A stretch of 23,417 bases of DNA from Isohypsibius dastychi (GCA_034696485.1 JAQIWT010000322.1:1-23417); one strand, 5' to 3'. Shown: positions 1 to 9,880, numbered from the stretch's first letter. The notes: generated from the letters alone by a model not told the origin. Translations and numbers: made by a program.

Positions 1-2254
1 TCGGTGGGGTTGGAAAGAAGACGAAGAAAATGACCAGTTTGCGTGGTGACATCAATGTCTGCATTGTTGGTGATCCTAGTTCTGCCAAAAGTCGATGTTT
101 GCGGTTAGTTTATTTATGTGCAAATCTCTTTCAATGTGATCGTTTATGAGAATCGTTTGTTAATTATTTTAGTCAAATTACGGAATTTGCTCTGCTGGCG
201 GTTTACACGAGCGGTAAATCCAGCACGGCTGCTGGTTTGGCCATAGCTGTTGTCAAATACGAGAAGTCCGACGAGTTTGTCATCGAAGCTGGAGCGCTGA
301 TACTGGCAGAAAATGTAGGTTTGTAGCATTAATCAATCAGAGACTTCAGAGACTGTCTTTCAAATTCGGAAATTGACATATTCTCTTGTGCGTTTTAGGA
401 TACTTCTCGCGCCGTATCTTCACCTAGAGATGTTCCAAAACCGCTGTTTCTGGTAAGTTCAGTTTGCAGCGAATGGTCTAGAAGCTCTAACAAGCAGATT
501 GATACCTGGCGAGTATCTGTAAAAACCGGAAAATTGTTCGATCTTATAGTGAGGCTTCGAAAAGGTCACGTTTCCGAGCAGATACCCAAGTGCGGCGTCA
601 ATGACAAGTCAGTCGCCTTTCCAGTAACATTTTCACACAAAAATTCGATAAAAAAGTAGAAAGAAGTTCATCGTGTCTGGAACTTTTATATTTTGTTTTA
701 GTCATAGTTCAAACTTCAGAAGAAGAATCAGTGTTGAGGTGAACACGATGGATGCGGGCTCTTTTTGAACAACGGTGACCTAGAAGCCTAGATGACAACC
801 CGTAACAGAACTTTTCCAAATACAGTAGATTGTTAGTCTTCGGCTTCCATTCGTAATGCCTTAAGAAAGTAGAACGATAACGTACGATCAAGCTGTTCAA
901 AGAGGTAAATTTTTTTTTTGCGATTTTATTCCAGTTTTTGATTTGAAATCTTACAGCAACCTTCCGCAAACCGTCTCACGAGCATTTGGCCGAGGGACGC
1001 CTGAAGGTTTTTTGTTATTGCTATGGCTCTTAGACAAAGCTTTGAGGCAGGTATTAATCTGCTTGTTAGACGCACTCCGCTCATCTTCGACTATGCATAC
1101 TGTATTACACGATTCGATGTTTTTCAGGAGGGTGCAAGTAGAGCGAACGCATGGGTCGAGCAACGTCGTCGGGAGCGACGAAACCAGCGACAACTTGCCC
1201 GTCAACAAGGACCAGCTGTCGAGCCCGTTGAAGTGAGGCCTCCTGCAGAGGAGGAATTTCTTCTACGTAGCTCTAACGTGTCAGCACAGGCGACTTGGGA
1301 TGACCTAAATAATCTGTAAGCGAACACGTGTTTGATTTTGACATTTTCCAAAAATATATTGTTTCCACCCGTAGATTTTTTTGTTATGATGGATTTGCTC
1401 AGTTTATGTGCTAAATGGCGCAAAGAATGTAACCACCGTTTTTCGTACGTGCTGTAAATGTCGAGTAGTTTTCACGTACGGTTTGAAAACTTCCCAAAAA
1501 GTTTGCTTGCTCGAGAGATTTTACAACATTGTCCGATCTAGCAGCTGAGAATCGCTTTGACAACTTCAGAACGAACTACAGTACACACAATTGTTTTTTG
1601 TTAAATTTTCGCTCTGAAACCAGATTTCCTGTTTTTTTTTCTCAAAAAGCTTGAAATCTTTTCTGTAGCACTCAGAGCCCAAACACCCTGTATTGAGTGA
1701 CTTCACTACATTCTTTCATAATGCTGAATGCGACAGGGCCCAAGCACACGTACGCAACGACGGTTTTTAGTTCAAACGATGTTTCACCGAAAATTGCCGC
1801 TAAAAGTTCAGTTTCAGAACGTAACGGCTACTGAGGAAAAGACCTTTTATGTAATTAGTAACTTCCTGTGTTAGATTTGTATAAAATTGTTCAGTAAGCG
1901 ACTTCAGATTGCTTGAACGTACGATATGTCTTCCGATTTTTATTTTGCTTCTGACTCATGCTTATCTTTTTGTTCACGTCTGAGACCACAGATCCTCCAG
2001 TTGACGAAAGTAACATGAACAGGGCGCAAAGAAATTCTTTGTTGGACTGATGCGTTCTTGATTTCAGCAACATACTAACAAATGTTTTGTTTTACAGATA
2101 CCGCGATTACAATTACAAGCGAGCAGTTCTCCATCCGGAAAACGAAGCTGCGGATGTCAGCCACATCTTCTTTTTGACTGCCGGTGAAGCTCAAACTCCG
2201 AGAGATGAAACCAACGGCGCTCCTTTGCGTGGTCAGAATATAATAACGCATTGA
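1..2254 (+). CDS. MCM6-like ATPase fragment fused to unrecognised exons (5' partial)
   Basis: Proposed exons: 1-103, 173-314, 399-452, 498-607, 702-738, 873-904, 957-1050, 1128-1315 and 2098-2254, with stop TGA at 2252. Phase is preserved at every join. The first two exons are clearly from an MCM helicase: [19 protein letters not shown] (Walker A, with the GDPxxAKS form typical of MCM), [15 protein letters not shown], and [14 protein letters not shown], whose wording matches MCM6 better than other MCM paralogues. In MCM6 the next residues would be the Walker B segment (CIDEFDKM type). Here exon 3 instead gives [18 protein letters not shown], then [18 protein letters not shown] and a basic Glu/Arg/Gln-rich stretch around 1150-1210 ([18 protein letters not shown]), none of which I recognise. 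Exons 5 and 6 are the least certain. The fusion to non-MCM exons is an inference from phase and splice signals. A pseudogene fragment followed by another gene is the main alternative. Confidence 0.6.
1316..2097 (+). other. Long intron of the MCM6-like gene
   Basis: The 5' site reads CT|GTAAGC and the 3' site TTTTACAG|AT. A TACTAAC branch-point word lies at 2073-2079, about 20 nt upstream of the acceptor. Two bases left by the exon ending at 1315 plus one from the exon at 2098 complete a Leu codon and open 51 more codons. If the intron is kept, translation stops at once at the TAA overlapping the donor (1317-1319), so retention would give a shorter C-terminus. At 782 nt it is far longer than the other introns of this gene. 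I see no gene inside it. Confidence 0.5.
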
Positions 2255-2699
2255 TTCTGGTATTTGAGTGATCTCTCGGCAGTTCAAACTTCAACGGCTT
2301 CTCCGCCTTGCGTAGCTGAGATATCGCTAGGATACATACACTTGCGGTTTCTTGTGCTCCTGGAGCACCTTATAAAGCTTTCTGTTTTCCGGTACTTCTA
2401 GTATCTCTTTTTTTATTTAATCTTCTTTGGCTACAAATCGATCTTGAAGTCACAGATCACGTGTTTTCTTCGATCAGAGCTATCCCTGTAGTCAGGATGC
2501 GGTTTTTTCTACATCGCTCATATTGTTTGCTAATCCGTTCGAAAGAAAACAATGCGGATGAGTGTGAATAAATAATTTAAAACAATCCAACCGTGAGCGA
2601 ATTGAGAGCATCGGGCTAATTTTGTTTCTCCCCGGACCCAGAAAATGAATCATTCCAATGCATAATGTTTCATACAAAATGAAGGCTTAGAGCCTCTTT
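2255..2699. other. Intergenic, nothing recognised
   Basis: Both strands carry frequent stops. No exon-like run with flanking splice signals, no RNA gene and no repeat was recognised between the end of the MCM6-like gene and the minus-strand relic. Confidence 0.4.
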
Positions 2700-3450
2700 G
2701 ATCGGTACCAGGAGAAGCAATAACGTGGTAAGCCTGTAAACATCGCGTCATATGTGGTTAGGCTGTGACTTGGTTTGCCGGACATTCGATAGAACCAGTC
2801 AACATCTATTCGAACATCATTCAAAAACGTATCTGGTGCAATGATTAGCGAGCACTTATGCTCGATTGGTTGGTTTGTTCAATCACCGTGTTTCTTCGGT
2901 TGTTTACCAGTCTCCTAAGGTCAGTTCGATCGTGGATATATAACATAGGAGCGTAGATCTTGACGAGATGTATTGAATGATCTGTATCGAGTTCCGTCCA
3001 TTTGGTCACGGTTAAGTATATTTCTTTTCGTCTTCGCTCGTGAAATTCAGTTTTATTATAGTTGCACGATCATGGGCTGAAAATCATGTTATTTTAGCCG
3101 GAGTAAATTGAGTCGAAAAATATGGATTTTCTGCACTTAAAAACACGCTTCTTTTCTAGCTGAAGGTGTAGTTCGCTTAGTAGATTGCTTCTTGTCATGG
3201 GAGCTTCGGTTTCTTTCGAAGATCCAGCATTGGTCTTTTTTTCACGTCCATACGCCATCCGAATTAGCTGGACATCCAAACTGCTCAGGGTGACCTTTTA
3301 GCCATCTTTGCATCTTTAGTGTTGCCAATGATTGTCGGTGAATCGGCATTAGTGGAGAGTGCATTCGAGACTTAGTGTAGAATATATGAACAGTCAAGTC
3401 ATAAGGTAATCCGAGAGTGTATCCGTTGAACTTTGGTTTGTATTCCACTT
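2700..3450 (-). pseudogene. Decayed coding relic A (GLPxD-motif protein)
   Basis: Reading the minus strand from 3450 downward, protein-like text continues through several frames. About 3448-3320 gives FNGYTLGLPYDLTVHIFY followed by PLMPIHRQSLATLKMQRW. About 3280-3094 gives a charged stretch with KKTNAGSSKETEAP. About 3030-2820 gives EIYLTVTKWTEL and LRRLVNNRRNTVIEQT, and about 2830-2720 gives VRIDVDWFYRMSGKPSH and DAMFTGLPRYCFSW. Frameshifts and stops separate the pieces, so this looks like one old coding sequence of 200-plus codons. The TxGLPxD...Y motif recurs in relic B at 8640-8590, on the same strand. It faintly recalls the YGLP-type motif of plasmid replication initiators, but that is motif-level only and I assign no function. 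Confidence 0.35.
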
Positions 3451-4945
3451 TACTAATTCAGACTTAAACTGCGACAACACATTTTGGCGAATACCTCTGA
3501 CAATGCATTATTGGCCATTTGGAAGTCTGGTTGCTAACTGACTGTCAAACTGTCAAGTAGTTGACGCCAGAACCGCTCAGAAGTGGAAGATAATCAGTTG
3601 TACTCGTTCCTGCTGAAAATGAGAGGATGGAAACGAGGAGAGAAACTTTTCGAAAGTTACCCTCGAAAAGTTCCCTGGGTAACGTAACAGGATGCAGGGA
3701 AACACTTTTGCCGGCTACACAGGCTGATATCACATCCAGTTCTTCCAAGCAGCATCTTGAGAAGAGTATTGTTTGCATTCCACCCTATCGACCACACTTG
3801 AAATGTACCTGCATTTCAAATCAATTGCCATTCCGAATGTTCGCAACCACAAACATCTATCCCTATCCTCATCTCATCCCTCATGTGACCTTGATATAAT
3901 CCACTTCATTATCCACTTTATGTTATCCTTCTCTGCAATTAGGCGCGTCCCTCTCTAAGAGCCGGGTGATTTAACAGCTGTTCTTCTGACACCCACCACT
4001 AGAGCAATGTTCAGCGGCGTGGTTCGAAGGGTGGCAACCCATACTGTAGATGAGTAGACTACGGTATTCCACACATGGCTCGAAGATGAAAATTGAAAGG
4101 ATGGGGGAGCACTACGACATGAAGTCTTCGAAACGAGAAGTCGATTTTGCATGATGATTTGTTTGGGCTCATACGGAGCGAGATAGGTTGATTTAAAGTT
4201 GGGCGTGTGATCCATTTTGGCGTCGTGTCATCCATTTGGTGAAAATCGCAATCAACCCAATATCAAATCGCTGACTGCTAACGTATTTTAAACGAAATGC
4301 CGAATACTGCATTGTGATTTCTGCAGCTGTCGGAATTATCCTGGTAAGTGGCACCAGAGGAATGGTGGCATATCACTTGAGGCTGCTGTTAGGGTTGGGA
4401 ACAATAAATTTCGCTTTGCGGAATGTATGCTTTCGAGGAAGCTTTGTGAGTGAGTTACGGCGATGTAGCCTGTAACGCTGGGCGGAGTCAGCCAATCACA
4501 AATTTAGTCAGTCCAGTGCAGGCTATTTGATAAACCAATGAAATGATGTATCGGTTTGCTGTTACAACGCATTTATTCCTACAACGCATTTGTGCTTAGC
4601 AGTCAGAATTCATTTCGATTTTTGCATACTTTATTTTTGAATGCGCTGAGATTCTTTTTCTAATTCTTCTATAAGATGTCTGTTTGAATAAGGTTTGTTC
4701 GAATGGAACCTGTCTTAGAATGTTCCGCCTGTGTGATGGATACCTTAAATCGGAATTTAAATTAAATTTCATTTAAGATTTTTTTCAAAAAAAAATTTCG
4801 CGAAGAAATGAACGGAAACGGATGCCCGCAAAACGAAATGATTTTCATTTCCCCTAGAAATGACCCGTAGATACTCTTCTGACAGGCAGAAAGTACTCTT
4901 TCAGCATGATGGGGCAGTTGTGAGCTAATTTGTTTGTTGCCTGCG
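3451..4945. other. Intergenic, no convincing gene
   Basis: Open frames of 60-90 codons occur on both strands (for example 3627-3899 plus and 3955-4215 minus). They overlap one another, lack recognisable domains and have no clear splice context. I treat them as chance. No repeat array was noticed. Confidence 0.35.
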
Positions 4946-5221
4946 TGTAGCCGGCAGTAATGTTGATATGTTGAGTGTTGACTCAACAATTCTGCCGGCA
5001 GCAGCAGCCGGCAGAAATGTTGAATGTTGAGAATAACCAGTTGCAGTGCAGTTTGACCGTTTTTGGCTGACCAATGGCCAGAAAGTTGACGAAAGGGGTA
5101 GGCAGGCAACTAATAGCGTCAAAGTGGATGGGTCAAAACTCAACAATGCTGCCAAAGGCAGAGAGAAACTCAACAATTCTGCCAGTGAGACAATCAACAG
5201 TTCTGCCAAAGACAGACAGAA
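4946..5221 (+). repeat. Left arm of foldback element
   Basis: 276 bp. Outer part carries the palindrome around 4981-5030 (CAACAATTCTGCCGGCAG, short spacer, GCCGGCAGAAATGTTGA). Inner part (about 5136-5221) carries the 29-30 bp subrepeats. Short reading frames here translate the repeat and are not genes. Confidence 0.65.
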
Positions 5222-5649
5222 GCATCGAAAAAACATCGCGCTTTGCGACTCGTAAAATCTTAGTTCTGAACAGTAACAAGAACCCTTATAGGTCCGACTC
5301 AGAAATATGCATATGAAGCAAGGTTAAGCTTTAATCGTAGCTTGATTTCAGGCCTCGGATGGGTGTTGTGGATGTTTTAGAGTCCTGAGAAGATGTAACT
5401 GTGCGCCTCCGAAGCAAGCAGTGTACTGTATGGACCATGTACATACCAGGCATCAGGTCAACTCAGATCATCAGGGTTTTGGAAGTTGAAGTACGGCATA
5501 ATTTATAACGTGTTTTCATCACTTCACTTCAAATCTCGCGTTACCAAATAAATAAAAACTGATTCCTTCAAATGAAGGTTAGGATGAATTGTGATTTGCT
5601 TAGGTTGCATGGGTTTCTCTTTTTTCTGTCACGACGTCATAATAATCAG

Positions 5650-5988
5650 TTTCTGTCTGTCTTTGGCAGAATTGTTGAGTTTCTCTCTCCTTTGGCAGAA
5701 TTGTGGAGTTCTGTCTGCCTTTCGCAGAATTGTTGAGTTTCTCTCTGCCATTGGCAAAAAGGACGGACTCCCCCCTGTCACTCTATTAACTGCCTGCCTA
5801 ACTCCCTTCGTCGACTCTCTAGCCTTTGGTCAGCCACAAAATGGCCAACCTGCAATGTAAGTTTTTCGCAACTCTCAACATTTCTGCCGACCAGACTCAA
5901 ACTCAACAATTCTGCCGGCTACTGCTGCCGGCAGAATTGTTGATATGTTTTGTCAACGCTCAACATATCAACAATTTTGCCGGCTACA
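5650..5988 (-). repeat. Right arm of foldback element
   Basis: 339 bp, inverted relative to the left arm. Subrepeats with GGCAGAATTGTTGAGTTTCT lie at about 5666-5756. The outer palindrome (CAACAATTCTGCCGGC, spacer, GCCGGCAGAATTGTTG) lies at about 5904-5943. It is longer than the left arm because the spacer between palindrome and subrepeats has diverged. Confidence 0.65.
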
Positions 5989-6019
5989 TGTGCGTTTAGA
6001 TATACAGTACACTGTAGAC

Positions 6020-6381
6020 TTCCGCTATGTGAATATTCTGGACTCGTGTCGTCATGCTGACTTGTCGGCTACTTTTAATGGAGAGTCTGACACTTAAGAA
6101 AATCAGAGGGACTTCCGCTTTAAAAATAATCGACCACCTGCACCCTTGACTGGTTTACCAAAAACTGATTGGTTTGTGGCAGAGAAGCTTGTGGAAATTG
6201 ATTTCATTTGGAATGCTGCTTTGCTTGTTTCAGAAGTGACAGATTAATCCAGTCAACGCCAAAGATGGAGAAAAGCTTGGGGTTCACACGCCAGGGTGGT
6301 GACGTCACATGCCTCCCGACCTAAATAATGTTGAGATTTTACCCGCTATGTGAATTGCCAAACCTTATTCACATAGCGGAA
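6020..6381. mobile_element. Small inverted-repeat element, probable MITE
   Basis: A 16-bp inverted repeat bounds the segment: TTCCGCTATGTGAATA at 6020-6035 and its exact complement at 6366-6381. A third copy of the core (CGCTATGTGAAT, from 6344) forms a perfect 12-bp stem with the right end across an 11-nt loop (6344-6379). There is no coding capacity. No clear target duplication was seen, so a simple pair of dispersed inverted repeats remains possible. Confidence 0.4.
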
Positions 6382-6469
6382 CTAAACTTGCTAACTCTGG
6401 TGAACTGCATAGCTTATCACCGGTGACTCTGGTAAGAGACCGAAAGCGTTAACGGGACATCACTGCACG

Positions 6470-6800
6470 ATAACAGCCGTGGTTCAACTGCCTCTCGTCG
6501 TTCTCCAGTTCACCAGTTACCTGTAATTCAGTTTCCGGTGGTTCATCAGTAAACCATGGTTCACCATAGTTCATCAAACACTCTTGAGTTTACCAGTTAC
6601 CCATGTTTTACGTTATACATCGTTCGTCTAAGGTCACCATATTCCCAGGGTTCACCAGTTCGCCAGTTCCCTCTGGCCCCGTTTCCCATTCCCATTTCCC
6701 CGTTTCACGAGTTTCCCATGACTGACCTTAATTCACCAGATCCCCATGGCTCACATTTGTTCACGAGTGACTTGCCCCTCAAGAAACCGGTGAATCACGG
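6470..6800 (+). repeat. Degenerate GGTTCACCAGTT repeat tract
   Basis: Variants of GTTCACCAGTT, GTTCACCA and CCATGGTTCACCA recur irregularly across this stretch, for example near 6506, 6549-6566, 6589 and 6649. Spacing is uneven, so this is an old, decayed tandem or simple-sequence tract. The 87-codon frame starting at 6556 is a translation of it and I do not call it a gene. Confidence 0.45.
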
Positions 6801-6807
6801 GTACATG

Positions 6808-7314
6808 TTAACCCATTAGTGGCCGACCCATGAAGGAATAGTCCGTTTGTTTTGATTTTTGGAACACAAAATTAAAACACAATTGTAAGCGACTGGGAAT
6901 TATTTTGGATTTTTATTGCAAGCGGAAGTCGCAGAAATGAACGGTTGCGTAAACGCAACACTGGCCACTCGAGAGTACAGATTTTTAGTGGTCAATAAAG
7001 GACGGTGGTGAGACGGCCGGCCGCCCACTTTGACATTTTCGGTTCTAGTTTGCGTTTGACTCCTTTCCGAAAGTTTTTACTCCAGACTTTCGATGCTGAG
7101 TACTTAGTCTGTCTACAACGGCAAAAGTCGACCCACTTTGCGGTTTTTTCGTTAAAAAACTTACCTATGTCAATGCTTGTTCTATTTTTTATCGAAACAA
7201 TAGATCTTTGAAGTGTGCATTTAAAAATGTCCATTTTTTCCGCCCGTTCGTTTAGCTAGAGGAAATTCTCAAAGTTGCGTTGCGTGAACGCAACAACGGC
7301 AACTAATGGGTTAA
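6808..7314. mobile_element. piggyBac-like MITE with TTAA target duplication
   Basis: The left end reads TTAA then CCCATTAGTGGCCG (6808-6825). The right end reads CGGCAACTAATGGG then TTAA (7297-7314). The inverted repeats match at 13 of 14 positions. The flanking TTAA duplication and the terminal CCC...GGG are what piggyBac-superfamily transposons leave. The roughly 499-bp interior has no transposase-length frame, so the copy is non-autonomous. Near-palindromes TTGCGTAAACGCAA (about 6944-6957) and TTGCGTGAACGCAA (about 7280-7293) sit subterminally, each followed by a CAACANNGGC sequence. That suggests the terminal module is partly repeated inside. Confidence 0.65.
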
Positions 7315-7805
7315 GGACAAACCGCGGTAGTTCAATAGGTCACGGAGTCTAGTACGCACTATGCAACTACGGAGAGTTTGGTCGATACAATGGTCTAATT
7401 TAGCAGGGAGAAGCGCATGCAGAATCATTAGTGTTTCTATCGAACCCCGAAGACTGCACGCGCTCACTTCTATTTTTCAATGCAGTTTTCCGAGTATGCC
7501 ACAAACGTCATTAGAAGGGGAGAAATGTCACTGGCCGCAGACACACACAGTCTTACATTCTGTAAACAATGCACACGATAACTACTTTTCCCGTTCAGTT
7601 TTAAATCAGATGGTATTGAAACGGCTGAAAAAGAACAGAAGATGTTACGTGCTTTAATGGAAGCCATGTGACAGATGGATGCATCGAACTTAAAGTAGGG
7701 TAGGGCCGTACCCTCCCCAAAATTCAAGGTCTGGCTGTAACCTCCCTTACGGCAGCTGCGTCCTTGTTTAGCTATAGGCTGGATTTAAATCAGCTAGACA
7801 AGTTC
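7315..7805. other. Intergenic, nothing recognised
   Basis: Plus-strand frame 7361-7657 and minus-strand frame 7470-7727 overlap without domain content or splice context. No repeat or RNA gene was recognised. Confidence 0.35.
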
Positions 7806-8769
7806 CTATTTTCGAGAATGATTTAGGTCGCTCACATTTTTTTTCGTCATGAAAAAAGCGAACTCGTTTTCAGATGACAGTTTGTTCCTGGCTGCATTTG
7901 CAGCTTCGGCAGTTATCATGAGGTCATACTGATTTTCTTCCGTCCATTCGTTTGGTGGCCTGGTTCCATTTATCACATAATTATTCCAGAACATACATAT
8001 TCCAGGAAGGTCGAATATTACATCAATCGATTCACAAAATGATAACGTGCAACAGGATAATGTTACCTTGGATTTGTTTTGGCTTTTATTTGGTTTTCTT
8101 GTTACCAAAGAAGGCAAACCCATAGCAAACCGACGGGAGAAGAACAGACTAAGAGCTTTACTATAGACTCGTTGAATACCATAACTTTCTTTATCAGGGA
8201 TGATGCTCTTGTAGATGAGCAAACCGTGTGGTAGCTCCATCAAATATTGTAGTTTGGGACAATGTGTGAAGATACTTCAAAGTGACCCTGTTACGCGGAC
8301 ATTAACAGTCTTCGTTGGACAAATGCACTCCACTGATTCAGGATGTTCGTCGCGTCACCGGCGTCAAACGTATTGCTTTCACAGATGCTTCTTCAGCTAG
8401 ATCCACTGTATCTGTGAATGTGATCTCAGCGTTGTGGTGGTCATTCTGCTCTTTTTCGCCGAAATTGCTGTCTCATGCCATTGATTAGCACGTCGAATAC
8501 GTTGCTGGTCAATCATGCTCAGTTTTTTTTTCCCCGGTAAAAGAATTCTTTCTCTTGGGAAGGATTGTGGGTATATTCGGGTCAGTGGCAAATGTAGTCA
8601 GTAGATAATAAATGACTAATTCATAATCACACGGTAGTCCATATGTAGGCGCATCGAATACCTCACACTGGCGCTCTAGCCTTTGCGGAACAACAAGGCT
8701 CATGTGAGAATTTCCGTTCGTTACCTTTGATAATGTAATCCCAATTGCTGCTTTTTCTAATGAATGCAT
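7806..8769 (-). pseudogene. Decayed coding relic B (GLPxD-motif protein)
   Basis: Three minus-strand frames appear to be pieces of one sequence. 8769-8511 contains FDAPTYGLPCDYELVIYYLL and NIPTILPKRKNSFTGE. After a frame change near the T-run at 8522-8530, the text continues to about 8397 with MIDQQRIRRANQWHETA. 8400-8244 is interrupted by stops. 8243-7806 is open for 145 codons, including YGIQRVYSKALSLFFSRRF, MGLPSLVTRKPN and NGTRPPNEWTEENQYDL, and ends at a stop. The FxxxTxGLPxD...Y motif is shared with relic A about 5 kb upstream on the same strand. Function is unknown; a relic of a mobile-element or plasmid-type replication protein is a guess only. Confidence 0.35.
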
Positions 8770-8782
8770 GAGCCATCAGTTT

Positions 8783-8810
8783 TGCAAGGCTGTATCTCTA
8801 CAGCCTTGCA
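8783..8810. repeat. Perfect 12-bp hairpin
   Basis: TGCAAGGCTGTA, a four-base TCTC loop, then TACAGCCTTGCA. The stem is perfect. It is too short for a typical animal microRNA precursor, and its context shows no gene end that it would obviously serve. Confidence 0.6.
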
Positions 8811-9078
8811 GTTTTGCTGCCAAAACAGTGACAAACGCTTTAGAACAGGTTCTTTAACTCGAAAGTTGATTTACTAACTCTACGTCATCCACGCTACCAC
8901 AAACAGGAAAATTTCAATCAGACCAAAACCTATTACGGCGGCAGCAAGGACGAACTGCATTCACGCTTTTTCGTGACCTATAGGTTTTCCAAACACGAGT
9001 CTCGGGGTTTGTGATGATGACATCAATCATGCAGACACAACGCGTGTAGCCGTCAAGATTGTCCGGGTGTCCGGGTGT
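8811..9078. other. Intergenic, nothing recognised
   Basis: No open exon-like stretch, repeat or RNA gene recognised between the hairpin and the GGCAGGATTGTCCTG palindrome. Confidence 0.35.
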
Positions 9079-9135
9079 CACAGGACAATCCTGCCCGGCA
9101 GGATTGTCCTGTTTTCGGCAAGATTGTCCTGTGTC
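9079..9135. repeat. Palindrome plus dispersed copies of the 20-bp minisatellite unit
   Basis: CAGGACAATCCTGCC and GGCAGGATTGTCCTG face each other across a single base (about 9082-9112), a perfect 15-bp inverted repeat. A second direct unit, CGGCAAGATTGTCCTG, follows to about 9132. The same unit makes up the array at 9681-9880. Confidence 0.7.
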
Positions 9136-9680
9136 TGTAATAAGCCCCCAGGAACTCTAGAACACCCCATCCAAAAACATCAGAACATAAAAAGAATATC
9201 CTGCAATTGCGATCTTGGTTGGGACCTGCAGGTTTACAGGGTTGCAGTTGAAAAAAAGAAAATGAAACAGTGCAACTTGCTGTCAACCTCTTCGAATCCT
9301 GGCCGCCCTCACGCATTTGAAGGATCAAAAATGGAATAAGACAGGTTTTCTGAGAGCTATTGTTTTTTCCCAAGTTTTTATTTTGAGCCAGTTTTGAAAA
9401 ATCTGAACATCTGTTTTTCAACTGTCTGGGTGTGAAATATGCAGTCATTTGCACGAATTACAGTACACCTCCGTAGCCGTTGTGTAAATTATGTGATCGA
9501 ATTTGTAGTCGGTCGTAATTTTCGGACCCAGCATGAAACTTGGTCGTGGTATGAAACGAGTTTTTGACTAAAAAATGCCTTTGTTTAACGGCAGTTGCTT
9601 TCAATGTCGAGGCCCTGCATTTTTAGGATATGGCATGGTCTTGTGTAGGCTGTCTTTTGTCAGGTACACTGCTTTGTTTG
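9136..9680. other. Intergenic between the minisatellite palindrome and array
   Basis: Short overlapping frames exist on both strands, including 133 codons on the minus strand from 9454. Part of that frame translates the palindrome, and none shows a domain. No gene is called. Confidence 0.35.
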
Positions 9681-9880
9681 GGGCAGGATTGTCCTGTTTT
9701 CGGCAAGATTGTCCTGTTCTCGGCAAGATTGTTCTGTTTTCGGCAAGATTGTCCTGTTCTCGGCAAGATTGTCCTGTTCTCGGCAAGATTGTCCTGTTTT
9801 CGGCAAGATTGTCCTGTTTTCGGCAAGATTGTCCTGTTTTCGGCAAGATTGTCCTGTTCTCGGCAGGATGATCTGATCTT
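9681..9880 (+). repeat. 20-bp minisatellite, about nine to ten copies
   Basis: The unit is CGGCAAGATTGTCCTGTTTT, with TTCT/TTTT variation at the end. Copies start every 20 bases from 9681 to 9841, and a diverged last copy covers 9861-9880. Units differ by only one or two bases, so the array is young or homogenised. The frames of 80-98 codons here in both orientations are translations of the repeat. There is no unique spacer between units, so it is not a CRISPR array. Confidence 0.9.

Larger units (their letters stand above)
4946..5988. mobile_element. Foldback-type element with long subrepeated inverted arms
   Basis: The left arm (4946-5221) and the right arm (5650-5988) are reverse complements over most of their length. 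Both begin TGTAGCCGGCA from the outside, followed by a TGTTGATATGTTGAG-like segment, then a palindrome built from ACAATTCTGCCGGCAG and its complement. Next come matching GGCTGACCAA and AGGCAGGCA segments. Each arm ends internally in about three imperfect 29-30 bp subrepeats of the form AACTCAACAATTCTGCCAAA plus GGCAGAGAGA, closing on CCAAAGACAGACAGAA. The 428-bp centre (5222-5649) has no convincing ORF. Long inverted arms made of short tandem subrepeats are the hallmark of FoldBack-type transposons. I could not define a target-site duplication; TGCG occurs near both ends but not symmetrically. Confidence 0.7.

Noticed and set aside
3627-4215. Frames 3627-3899 (+), 3545-3778 (-) and 3955-4215 (-)
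   Set aside because: They overlap or abut without motifs or plausible joins, and their lengths are within chance expectation.
4925-5860. Leucine-rich short frames at 4925-5255 and 5591-5860
   Set aside because: They lie in the inverted arms of the foldback element and repeat the same peptide, as expected from the subrepeats.
6556-6819. 87-codon plus-strand frame
   Set aside because: It translates the degenerate GTTCACCAGTT tract and runs into the left end of the piggyBac-like element.
9285-9305. TTCGAATCC, like a tRNA B box
   Set aside because: No matching A box, acceptor stem or anticodon arm at the right distance.
9681-9880. Possible CRISPR array
   Set aside because: Units are contiguous with no unique spacers, and the surrounding genes have introns.
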